From CAZUSC01 sp964622915 (GTDB lineage: Bacteria > Patescibacteriota > Andersenbacteria > UBA10190), in assembly GCA_964622915.1 (NCBI GenBank), contig CAZUSC010000038.1, positions 1 to 23,973 of the forward strand: a stretch of 23,973 nucleotides of DNA, in the 5' to 3' direction. Positions 12,235 through 19,872 of the stretch are shown here, in pieces. Made by a program: the position numbers and the translations under genes. Every line of letters begins with the position of its first letter. Within the stretch, counting starts at the first letter, position 1. The notes below the pieces were generated by a model. That model ran no database searches. It was not told where the DNA came from and saw only the letters and a program-made list of their open reading frames with translations.

Positions 12235-14657
12235 TGATCTCCTTACTAAATTTTAATATTGCAAGAGGTCGTTGGGCCGCGGCGGCTTTAGTTTTGGGTC
12301 TGCTTATAACAGCCGGAGCAATGGCTCAAGAGGCAAGCCCGTCGCCCACGCCAGTGCCAGACGAAGCAGGGTTATCATTCCCAATTGAACAGCTAGATAA
12401 TTGTTCGGACTTAGGAACGTGTTTAGAATACTGTGCCGATCCGGTCAATCACACCAGCTGCGTGGCCTTTGCCGAGGAAAAAGGTTTTTATGTGGACGAC
12501 CCTGTTCAAGTTGCTGGTGAAGATTTTTGGCAGAAGACCCAAGAATCGCTGGGTTGTAACACTCGGGAATCTTGCGAAGATTTTTGCTCACAAGCAGATA
12601 ACACTGCTGCTTGCAGTGAATTTGCGGCGGCGGAGTCATTACAGGGCGGCTATGTGAAAAGCCCGCAAGATCCGGCCGTACTGGCAGCGGCCGAAGGAGC
12701 GCTTGGTTGCGATAGTTATGAATCTTGCTTGGCTTTTTGTGGTGATTCGGCCAATGCCGCCAAGTGTACTGATTTTGCCGATCAGGTGGGATTGAATGGC
12801 GGGCAGGAAACTGCGGGTCCCGGTGGCTGTTCAACGCCAGAGAGTTGTCAGACTTATTGCAGTGATCCGGGCAATTTTGATCAATGCGCTGCGTTTACGC
12901 CCGCCGGAGAAACTTTTTCTGGCCCCGGTGGCTGTGCTGATCCAGCCGAATGCCGGGCTTATTGCGAAGGCAATCCGGAAGAATGTCGCACCTATTCTCC
13001 CGGCTCCAATGGAGTATACGTACCGGTGACTTGCGGTGAAGGAGAATTCGTCGGACCTAGCGGTGCGTGTACGGCTGAAGAGCTGACGGCGCAGGCTGGC
13101 GAATGTACTCAAGGAGGCCAATTTTGGGACGGCGGTTCATGTCAGGCGACTCCACCCGAAGGAATAGTGGCTGGTATTGGTACGCCGCACTTTGAAGAAC
13201 GTGCCGACATGGGTGGCTGTAAAACTCCCGCCGAATGCTATGACTACTGTGCTGCCAATACGGGGTCATGTGCCGGGTTCGATCCGGCCAATCCCCGTCC
13301 GGATGAAACTTATCAACCATATATCTATTACACACCGGGTACCCCAGTAGTGTATCCGCCAAATGCAGAATTTGGGAACTGTGATTCGCCGGGCTCTTGT
13401 TACGATTACTGTGCTGCCAATGCCGGTTCCTGTGCTGGGTTTGATCCAGAAGCGCCGCGGCCGCTAAATGTATATAGTCCCAGTACCTATTACAATCCGC
13501 CGGTAGATTTTGCTTACTTTACGCCCCCATATAATACCTATTATGTGACGCCGATGTATTACACGCCACCGGTTGGCGGGCAGAACTATACTACTCCGAG
13601 CTACTATACTCCGGGGTCGTACTATACGCCTAATTACTACACGCCGAGCAATACCGCTTATCTGACCCCCAATTACTACACGCCGGGATCATTCTATACC
13701 ACGCCCAGTGGACAATACCCTACACCTACTTATTCGACGCCGAATTACTACACGCCGCCGATCGGGACGGGATATACGACACCAAACTACTACACTCCGC
13801 CGGCCTACCTCTCGCCGTATTACTACACGCCCTCTAATAGTAGTTACACCACACCGACTTATTCCACGCCCCCCGCCTACACTTCGCCCAGTTATTACAC
13901 CCCGCCCGGTGTTCTCTTAGGGCAGCGATATTCCACGCCCAGTTATTACACGCCACCAGCCGGGTCGGCCTACACAACGCCCAGTTATTCCACACCGACT
14001 TACTATACGCCGGGCGGTTACTACACACCTTCTTACTACACCCCTTCCGGTAGCAGTTACGTCACTCCCGCTTATTATTCGCCTAGCGGAAGCTACACGA
14101 CTCCTTCCTACTACACGCCGCCGGCCGGGTCGACATACACCACCCCCAGCTATCCGTCGCCGCAATATTATAGTCCTTCCTACAATACCCCTAGTTATTA
14201 CACGCCGCCGGCGGGTTCTACTTATACCTCACCCAGCTACTACACACCGTATGCTACGCCCAGCAACACTAACTACTATACCCCTTACTATTCACCCAGC
14301 AGTGGTTCAAGTTATACATATCCAACTCCTACTGCGAGCGATTATATCTACCCAACTCCCAGTTCAACGTATGCCACTCCCACCAGCTATTCGTACCCCA
14401 CTCCTTCAGGCACGTCCTACAGCTACCCAACGCCCAGTTACGCTACACCCAGCAGCTACCCAACGCCCAGTTACGCTACACCCAGCTACAGCTACCCTAC
14501 GCCAAGTTATGCCACGCCATCCTATTCGACTCCATACGGCACGCCTGAATCCTATTCGACGCCTTATGAGTATCCGACACCAGGAGGCGTGCAGGGGGCG
14601 CATACCCAGGCCAGCTTCTTTACACGCCTGCTATATTTCTTGCGCGGTGGGAAGTAG
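12234..14657 (+). CDS. Secreted protein with seven four-cysteine modules and a Tyr-Thr-Pro repeat, 807 aa
   Basis: A signal peptide (to about residue 31) leads to a region (about 56-405) with seven modules of C-x5-C-x3-C-x(6 or 8)-C, starting near residues 56, 108, 160, 199, 233, 327 and 382; the first four have spacing 8 and the last three spacing 6. A different six-cysteine-like insert (V-T-C-G-E-G-E-F...) lies between modules 5 and 6. From about 405 to 780 the sequence is a degenerate repeat of Y-Y-T-P-x and related Y-x-T-P units with Gly, Ser and Asn. It ends with F-F-T-R-L-L-Y-F-L-R-G-G-K, hydrophobic and basic, possibly a retention or sorting signal. It is likely a surface fibre or adhesin whose modules need oxidative folding. 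No catalytic domain is seen. Confidence 0.85.
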   Translation: MISLLNFNIARGRWAAAALVLGLLITAGAMAQEASPSPTPVPDEAGLSFPIEQLDNCSDLGTCLEYCADPVNHTSCVAFAEEKGFYVDDPVQVAGEDFWQKTQESLGCNTRESCEDFCSQADNTAACSEFAAAESLQGGYVKSPQDPAVLAAAEGALGCDSYESCLAFCGDSANAAKCTDFADQVGLNGGQETAGPGGCSTPESCQTYCSDPGNFDQCAAFTPAGETFSGPGGCADPAECRAYCEGNPEECRTYSPGSNGVYVPVTCGEGEFVGPSGACTAEELTAQAGECTQGGQFWDGGSCQATPPEGIVAGIGTPHFEERADMGGCKTPAECYDYCAANTGSCAGFDPANPRPDETYQPYIYYTPGTPVVYPPNAEFGNCDSPGSCYDYCAANAGSCAGFDPEAPRPLNVYSPSTYYNPPVDFAYFTPPYNTYYVTPMYYTPPVGGQNYTTPSYYTPGSYYTPNYYTPSNTAYLTPNYYTPGSFYTTPSGQYPTPTYSTPNYYTPPIGTGYTTPNYYTPPAYLSPYYYTPSNSSYTTPTYSTPPAYTSPSYYTPPGVLLGQRYSTPSYYTPPAGSAYTTPSYSTPTYYTPGGYYTPSYYTPSGSSYVTPAYYSPSGSYTTPSYYTPPAGSTYTTPSYPSPQYYSPSYNTPSYYTPPAGSTYTSPSYYTPYATPSNTNYYTPYYSPSSGSSYTYPTPTASDYIYPTPSSTYATPTSYSYPTPSGTSYSYPTPSYATPSSYPTPSYATPSYSYPTPSYATPSYSTPYGTPESYSTPYEYPTPGGVQGAHTQASFFTRLLYFLRGGK
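13540..14570 (+). repeat. Coding tandem repeat, TACTACACGCC-like units
   Basis: About one kilobase of the surface-protein gene consists of variants of TA[CT]TA[CT]AC[GCA]CC joined by short Gly/Ser-coding stretches, e.g. near 13633, 13673, 14098 and 14199. The protein units differ less than the codons, so the array is old enough to have accumulated silent changes while the Y-Y-T-P pattern was kept. Confidence 0.8.
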
Positions 14658-14677
14658 AGCCGACTAAATAAAACAAA

Positions 14678-14719
14678 AATTAGTTACGGCGGCCGGCAAT
14701 GTGGCCGCTGTTTCTAATT
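14678..14719. terminator. Hairpin between the surface-protein and kinase genes
   Basis: GCGGCC (14689-14694) pairs with GGCCGC (14703-14708), and AATTAG (14678-14683) with CTAATT (14714-14719) around an internal loop. The stem begins 20 bases after the stop at 14657; an A-rich run lies upstream and CTAATT downstream. A terminator for the gene ending at 14657 is likely. Confidence 0.5.
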
Positions 14720-14804
14720 ACACCTTCTTTATAAATATTAGCGACAGGTAAGCCACCAATATTGTAGACTTACAGTTAGTGTTGAATAGAGTAGACAACT
14801 AATT

Positions 14805-15719
14805 ATGAAGCGAGAAATACTCATTGTGGCAGGGTCCTTGGTGGCCGCCTGGATTCTAGGGGCAGCTTTGTTAGCTGCTGGCTGGGGGCAGGCAGGAATT
14901 TGGCTGTTGCTTTTAGTACTGCTGGCAGCGGTTACCGCCTCGCTTATTTATTACTGGCGGCACGACAGTCAAATTAAGCGGCTGGAGCGTATTAAAACGG
15001 AATTTGTTTCGGTTGCTTCGCACCAGCTGCGTACGCCGCTGACGGCCATGAATTGGTACCTGGAAATGATGTTAGCGGGAGATACCGGCAAGCTGTCGGA
15101 TCAGCAGAAGGATTATTTAGAGGAAGTGTATCGCGGCAGCAACCGGATGGTTAGTCTGGTTAACGACCTGCTTAACATTTCCCGCTTGGAGTCTGGGAAG
15201 CTGCGCATTAAACCGGCGCCCACCGACTTAACTGCTTTAGTAAAAGATATTATTAAAGAAGTGGAGCCGCTAACGCGTGCCAAAAACTGCGATATACTTT
15301 TCGAGTCGTCAGCCGACCGGCAGGAAGTAGCGCTTGATGCCCGCTTGGTAAGACAGGTCATTCATAATCTTATTACCAATGCGATCAAATATACTGATGG
15401 CCAGAAGAGAAACTGCTATCTGGCCGTCAAAATAGAAGAATCATCGATTAGTTATTTAGTGAGCGTCGCCGACAATGGCATCGGTATTCCGGCAGTAGTG
15501 CAACCGCGCATATTTGAGAAATTTGTCCGCGCAGACAATGCCATAAAGGTGGAGGCGGAAGGCAGCGGATTAGGTTTGTACATTGCCCGTCTGATTATGG
15601 AGGCGTCAGGAGGCAGCATAAGTTTTGCATCGCAAGAAGGAGCCGGATCGAAATTTACCGTTACGATCCCCAAAACTGGCATGAAAGAAAAAGCCGGCGA
15701 AAAAAGCCTGGCGGCCTGA
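14805..15719 (+). CDS. Membrane histidine kinase without a sensor domain, 304 aa
   Basis: Two membrane helices (about 5-24 and 29-50) with almost no loop between them are followed directly by the kinase core. The HisKA domain carries the phosphorylated His73 in S-H-Q-L-R-T-P-L-T. The ATPase domain shows the N box (N-L-I-T-N-A-I-K-Y-T), G1 (D-N-G-I-G-I-P), F box (I-F-E-K-F-V-R) and G2 (G-S-G-L-G-L-Y-I-A). The lack of any outside or PAS domain resembles intramembrane-sensing kinases, which respond to events in the membrane. The partner is the response regulator 29 bases downstream, and the next genes are the pilus motor and platform, so control of the pilus is the natural inference. No ribosome binding site is evident at the ATG. 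Confidence 0.93.
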   Translation: MKREILIVAGSLVAAWILGAALLAAGWGQAGIWLLLLVLLAAVTASLIYYWRHDSQIKRLERIKTEFVSVASHQLRTPLTAMNWYLEMMLAGDTGKLSDQQKDYLEEVYRGSNRMVSLVNDLLNISRLESGKLRIKPAPTDLTALVKDIIKEVEPLTRAKNCDILFESSADRQEVALDARLVRQVIHNLITNAIKYTDGQKRNCYLAVKIEESSISYLVSVADNGIGIPAVVQPRIFEKFVRADNAIKVEAEGSGLGLYIARLIMEASGGSISFASQEGAGSKFTVTIPKTGMKEKAGEKSLAA

Positions 15720-15748
15720 AGACATCCAGATCAGATAAAAATTATCCA

Positions 15749-16120
15749 GTGGCGACCAATAAGAAAAAAATACTAGTAGTGGAAGATGAACGAGCCCTGG
15801 GCCGGGCTATCCAGCTAAAGCTGCAGAGTGTGGGACTGGATGTGGCTATGGCAACCGATGGCGAAGAGGCCTGGCGCAAGATCAAAGAGGAAAAGCCACA
15901 CTTGGTGCTGCTTGATCTGATTCTGCCCCGCCTGGATGGATTTGATCTTCTGCAAAGAATGAAGAAAGAAGGGATTAGAACGCCAATATTTGTGATCAGC
16001 AACCTTAGCCAAGAGCAAGATATCAACCGAGCAAAAAAACTAGGAGCGAAAGAATATTTTGTTAAATCTAATACGCCGATAGCCGCCATCGTCAAAGAGA
16101 TAGAAAAGATATTCTCCTAA
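15749..16120 (+). CDS. Single-domain response regulator (CheY-like), GTG start
   Basis: A receiver domain of 123 residues with nothing after it. Acidic pocket Glu12-Asp13, phosphorylated Asp56 in L-L-D-L-I-L-P-R-L-D-G, the switch position Ser in V-I-S-N and the conserved Lys in F-V-K-S are all present. It has no DNA-binding part, so it must work by protein contact, as CheY does. The kinase just upstream is the expected phosphate donor. The gene ends 55 bases before pilB, which has its own promoter; a direct action on the pilus motor would make sense but is not shown. Confidence 0.93.
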   Translation: MATNKKKILVVEDERALGRAIQLKLQSVGLDVAMATDGEEAWRKIKEEKPHLVLLDLILPRLDGFDLLQRMKKEGIRTPIFVISNLSQEQDINRAKKLGAKEYFVKSNTPIAAIVKEIEKIFS

Positions 16121-16160
16121 AAAATGTGAGAGGCAGCGCGGCGGTCTAAGTGGGTGCCTG

Positions 16161-16169
16161 TGATATAAT
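16161..16169 (+). promoter_or_regulatory. Extended -10 promoter of pilB
   Basis: TGATATAAT is a perfect extended -10 (TG-N-TATAAT). Its last base is seven bases before the ATG at 16176, so the transcript should be leaderless or nearly so. No matching -35 is needed for this promoter class and none is clear. Confidence 0.6.
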
Positions 16170-16175
16170 AGAGTG

Positions 16176-17837
16176 ATGAAAGATCCGATTTTGTGGTTGG
16201 AGGACGAGCAGATCGTCGATATCCTGCGGGCCGGAAACTATATTAAGGAGGAGGATTTACAGGCAGCTAAGAAGCATGCCGAAACCTATCGCTCTTCACT
16301 GGTAGATTATTTTCTGACGCACCGACTACTCACTAAAGATTTACTGGGACAGGCAGTGGCCGAGTCATATCAGGCTACTTATATTGACTTGAATTCCCAC
16401 CAGGTTACGCGCGAGCAGGTTTTGAAAATACCGGAGAGGATAGCGCGCCGCTGCCGAGCGGTGCTTTACAGCGAGGACAATAAGACTGTTACAGTGGCAA
16501 CCGATGACCCGAAGCAGAGCACGCTGCCAAAACAACTGGCTGATGTTTTTCCTGGTAAGGAAATACGGCTGGGCTATTCCTTACCAGAAGATATTAAGCA
16601 AGCCTTTATCCATTATCGCAAAGAGCTGGAAACGCGCCTGCTGCGCATCATCCAAAACACTCCCCATGCGGCGCCACTGTTGATTGATGAAGTAATGGCT
16701 GACGCCCTAACAGTACGCGCTTCTGACGTTCATTTTGAGCCGCAGGGCCTGGAAGTGGTGATTCGTTTTCGCATTGATGACGTGTTGCAGGAAGTAGGAC
16801 GGCTTCCCCCCCGTCATTATGAAACAATGATTAACCGGATCAAGGTGATGGCTCAACTGCGAACCGATGAACATTTAGCGGCACAAGACGGAGCAATCCG
16901 TTACAAACTAGAACAAGAAGAAGTGGATTTGCGCGTTTCCATTGCGCCGATTGTCGACGGAGAAAAAGTGGCTATCCGTATTTTGTCTCGCTACGTCCGT
17001 GAATTTAATTTAGGCAATTTAGGGTTATCAGAAGCAAACCAAGCCATCGTCAATCGCGCCGCCCGCATGCCTTTTGGCATGGTTCTGGTTAGTGGTCCGA
17101 CCGGCTCGGGTAAAACAACCACTCTCTATGCTTTGATCAAAACGCTTAATCGTCCGGAAGTAAACATCACGACCATTGAGGACCCCGTGGAATACAAGAT
17201 TGCCGGTGTTAATCATATTCAGGTTAATGAACATACGCAACTTACTTTTGCCCGCGGCTTGCGTACCATCGTCCGCCAAGACCCCGACATAATATTGGTA
17301 GGGGAAATACGGGACGAAGAAACGGCCGATATTGCTGTTAATGCCGCGTTAACCGGACACCTGCTATTTTCCACTTTTCATGCCAATGATGCGGCCACCG
17401 CGATACCCCGTCTGTTAGATATGGACATTGAGCCTTTTTTGTTGGCCTCGACGCTGGAAGTGGTGATCGCGCAGCGCCTGGTGCGCCGGTTGAGCGAAGA
17501 GCATCGCGTCAGTTACACCACTAATACCAAGGAGCTGAAAGATAAGTTTCCGGGCGTGGAGAAATATCTGGGCAGTGGCCAGATTACTTTGTATCGCGGG
17601 CAGACGGATGCTCCTAATGACGGTTACAGCGGGCGGATGGCCATCTTTGAAGTTATTAAGGTCACTCCCGCCATGCAGGAGCTGATTTTGCGTAGCCCTT
17701 CTTCCCAGGAAATTCGCCAGTTGGCGCGTAAACAGGGTAGTCAGTCGATGTTTGCCGACGGCATAGAAAAAGTAAAGCAGGGTATTACCACGATTGAGGA
17801 GGTCTTTCGAGTGGCCTCTCCGCCCGTTACTAATTAA
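16176..17837 (+). CDS. pilB: Type IV pilus assembly ATPase PilB (GspE family)
   Basis: The cytoplasmic motor for pilus extension. The N-terminal MshEN-type domain (about 35-150) is followed by the ATPase: Walker A G-P-T-G-S-G-K-T-T-T, the Asp box I-E-D-P-V-E-Y, Walker B D-P-D-I-I-L-V-G-E-I-R-D-E-E-T, and the His box L-T-G-H-L-L-F-S-T-F-H-A-N-D. At 553 residues it is of usual length. The four-cysteine zinc motif found in most PilB and GspE proteins is missing: where it should be, before D-G-Y-S-G-R-M-A-I-F-E, the sequence has no cysteine. Start at ATG 16176 (an in-frame GTG lies three bases earlier) agrees with the extended -10 and leaderless translation. pilC follows after one base. Confidence 0.96.
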   Translation: MKDPILWLEDEQIVDILRAGNYIKEEDLQAAKKHAETYRSSLVDYFLTHRLLTKDLLGQAVAESYQATYIDLNSHQVTREQVLKIPERIARRCRAVLYSEDNKTVTVATDDPKQSTLPKQLADVFPGKEIRLGYSLPEDIKQAFIHYRKELETRLLRIIQNTPHAAPLLIDEVMADALTVRASDVHFEPQGLEVVIRFRIDDVLQEVGRLPPRHYETMINRIKVMAQLRTDEHLAAQDGAIRYKLEQEEVDLRVSIAPIVDGEKVAIRILSRYVREFNLGNLGLSEANQAIVNRAARMPFGMVLVSGPTGSGKTTTLYALIKTLNRPEVNITTIEDPVEYKIAGVNHIQVNEHTQLTFARGLRTIVRQDPDIILVGEIRDEETADIAVNAALTGHLLFSTFHANDAATAIPRLLDMDIEPFLLASTLEVVIAQRLVRRLSEEHRVSYTTNTKELKDKFPGVEKYLGSGQITLYRGQTDAPNDGYSGRMAIFEVIKVTPAMQELILRSPSSQEIRQLARKQGSQSMFADGIEKVKQGITTIEEVFRVASPPVTN

Positions 17838-17838
17838 T

Positions 17839-19413
17839 ATGTGGTTTCGCAAGCGGCAGCACAGCAAGACGGCGCCAGCTATCGGGGCCGGCACGATAAA
17901 GCTGCCGGCGCAATGGTTGGGAAACAGTAAATCCAAAAGCGCCCGGAGCAGAAAGTCTGCCTGGCAGGTAAAATTTAGGCAGCTGCGCAATTTTGGCGTA
18001 GGCGAAGAAAAGTATTTTTTTGTGGAAAATATGGCCATGCTCTTGACCTCGGGGATGGATTTATTATCGGCCCTCGATGCTATTCGAGCAGAAGTTCGAA
18101 CAAAACGCATGCAGCAGGTGATTGACGATTTAAAGGCGGACGCCACCGCCGGTCTGCCCATCTGGCGATCATTGCACCGGCAATACTTGCTCAAGCCTTA
18201 CGTGGTGGCCCTAATTCGCATCGGCGAGGAAGCCGGACGACTGGTAGACAATTTGCAGGTAATTGTGACTCAACAACAGAAGGACAGCGTCTTCCGGGCT
18301 AAGCTGCGGGCGGCGATGACTTATCCCATACTGGTATTATCGATCGCCTTTATCATTGGCTTAGGCTTGGCTGTTTTCATCCTGCCGCGCTTGGCGACGG
18401 TTTTCGGTTCATTAAATATCGAGCTGCCGCTAATAACCAGGATTCTGTTAGCCTTTGGCGCTTTCATGAAAGTCTACGGATATGTGGTGACGCCGATATT
18501 CATAGTAGTATTTTTCACTGCTCTCTATTTTGTTTTTTTTGCCCCGCAGACTAAACGAGCGGGACAAGCGCTGCTGTTTTCTTTGCCCGGCATCAAACGC
18601 TTGATTCGAGAAGTAGAGTTGGCACGCATGGGCTATGTTTTCGGCACTTTGTTGCAAGCGGGCATGCCGATTGTGGAGGCGATTCACTCGCTGCGCGATG
18701 CTACCGGTTTTTACAAGTACAAGAGTCTTTATCATTACTTAGCCCAGCAGGTTAATGTGGGGGAGTCGTTGCGCACAGCTCTCACCGCTTATAAGAACTC
18801 CCGTAAGCTGATACCGAGGCCGATTCAGCAGATGATTATTGCGGGCGAGCAATCCGGCCGCTTGCCGGCCGCGCTGCTGCAAGTAGGGAAAATGTATGAA
18901 GAAAAAACGGAGGCGACTGCCAAAAATCTTACGACCGTTCTGGAGCCTTTATTGTTGTTAATAGTATGGGCGGGCGTCGCGGCGGTAGCCTTAGCAGTCA
19001 TCATGCCAATCTATGGTTTGATTGGTAACCTTAACCAGGCGCGCACCGGCGGCCCTAAGCCAACGACGATAGCAGTGACACCCACACCGCTGCCAACGAT
19101 TACTGCCACCCCTACTGTTGAACCAGTGGTCGAAGCGACCAAAGTGCGAGCCTTGCCGACGGTGGGCGGGCGAATTAATGTTCGATCGGCTCCGGCATTG
19201 ACGGCAACCGTACTGACAACGATTGAACCGGGGGCTGAATATATTTTTAATGATGAGCGAGTTAATGAGGAAGGCGAGCCGCAGTGGTATTACATTGTGA
19301 TATATAATACTGCCAATGGGGAAGAGGGCGAGGAAATTGGCGGGTGGGTCGCCGCTGCGCTAGTGGAAGTAGTTGAGGGAGGCAACGCCAATGCAGCACA
19401 GGCAGACAATTGA
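17839..19413 (+). CDS. pilC: Type IV pilus platform protein PilC with C-terminal SH3b domain
   Basis: The inner-membrane platform of the pilus (GspF family), 524 residues. Two T2SSF domains are seen, at about 55-178 (E-E-K-Y-F-F-V-E-N-M-A-M-L-L-T-S-G-M) and 257-380 (A-R-M-G-Y-V-F-G-T-L-L-Q-A-G-M-P-I), with membrane helices at about 165-188, 215-238 and 368-396. After the last helix, where PilC normally ends, there is a Thr/Pro linker (about 404-432) and a bacterial SH3 domain (about 435-515) with G-R-I-N-V-R-S-A-P, T-I-E-P-G-A-E and G-G-W-V-A-A-A-L-V. By PilC topology this part faces outside and may bind the cell wall. The open frame begins earlier, within pilB, but ATG 17839 directly after the pilB stop is the likely start. 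The end overlaps the next gene by 23 bases. Confidence 0.94.
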   Translation: MWFRKRQHSKTAPAIGAGTIKLPAQWLGNSKSKSARSRKSAWQVKFRQLRNFGVGEEKYFFVENMAMLLTSGMDLLSALDAIRAEVRTKRMQQVIDDLKADATAGLPIWRSLHRQYLLKPYVVALIRIGEEAGRLVDNLQVIVTQQQKDSVFRAKLRAAMTYPILVLSIAFIIGLGLAVFILPRLATVFGSLNIELPLITRILLAFGAFMKVYGYVVTPIFIVVFFTALYFVFFAPQTKRAGQALLFSLPGIKRLIREVELARMGYVFGTLLQAGMPIVEAIHSLRDATGFYKYKSLYHYLAQQVNVGESLRTALTAYKNSRKLIPRPIQQMIIAGEQSGRLPAALLQVGKMYEEKTEATAKNLTTVLEPLLLLIVWAGVAAVALAVIMPIYGLIGNLNQARTGGPKPTTIAVTPTPLPTITATPTVEPVVEATKVRALPTVGGRINVRSAPALTATVLTTIEPGAEYIFNDERVNEEGEPQWYYIVIYNTANGEEGEEIGGWVAAALVEVVEGGNANAAQADN

Positions 19414-19867
19414 AACAGGTCGCCGTGGTCGGGATGGGTTTACTTTGCTGGAAGTATTAATGTCAATCGCCTTGATTTCTATCTTAGCGGGACTATCGCT
19501 TCCTTTCGTACCCCGCTGGCAGCAATTAAACGACATCGATATCGCCACTGTTAGTATCGGGCAAAGCCTGCGGCGCGCCCAAGTGTTATCACAAGCTATC
19601 TCACAGGATTCTCTATGGGGAGTGGGAGTAGACCAGGGCAACAATGATCAAATCGTAGTCTTTAAAGGCACAAGTTACGCCAGCCGCGACGCCGCCTATG
19701 ACGAAGTTTTTGATCTGCCCTCAACCATTAGTGTGGCCGGGCTTAACGAAGTGGTCTTTGCCAAAATGACCGGCCTGCCTAGTAACATTGGAACTTTCGC
19801 GCTCACTACCAATACCAATCAAACTAGCCAGGTGACTGTTAACAGCCAAGGCACGGTGGGATACTAA
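19391..19867 (+). CDS. Type IV pilin-like protein (GspH/FimT-like), 158 aa
   Basis: A prepilin with leader ending R-D-G, cleaved before F17 in G-F-T-L-L-E-V-L-M-S-I-A-L-I, and Glu21 as the conserved Glu5 of the mature protein. The single hydrophobic helix (17-40) is followed by a region with L-R-R-A-Q-V-L-S-Q and a beta-rich C-terminus, an arrangement like GspH/FimT minor pilins. The start is ATG 19391, which has GGGAGG eight bases upstream inside the end of pilC; an upstream TTG at 19373 is open but needless. It belongs to the pilus operon. Confidence 0.88.
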   Translation: MQHRQTIETGRRGRDGFTLLEVLMSIALISILAGLSLPFVPRWQQLNDIDIATVSIGQSLRRAQVLSQAISQDSLWGVGVDQGNNDQIVVFKGTSYASRDAAYDEVFDLPSTISVAGLNEVVFAKMTGLPSNIGTFALTTNTNQTSQVTVNSQGTVGY

Positions 19868-19872
19868 GTTTT

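Noticed and set aside
13540..14570. Possible CRISPR or other non-coding repeat array
   Set aside because: The repeats keep one open frame with silent codon changes and no constant-length spacers; this is a protein repeat.
271..16120. Recoding of TGA as glycine, known in some candidate-phyla lineages
   Set aside because: TGA ends several complete genes here (for example at 271-273 and 15717-15719) and does not interrupt any conserved domain.
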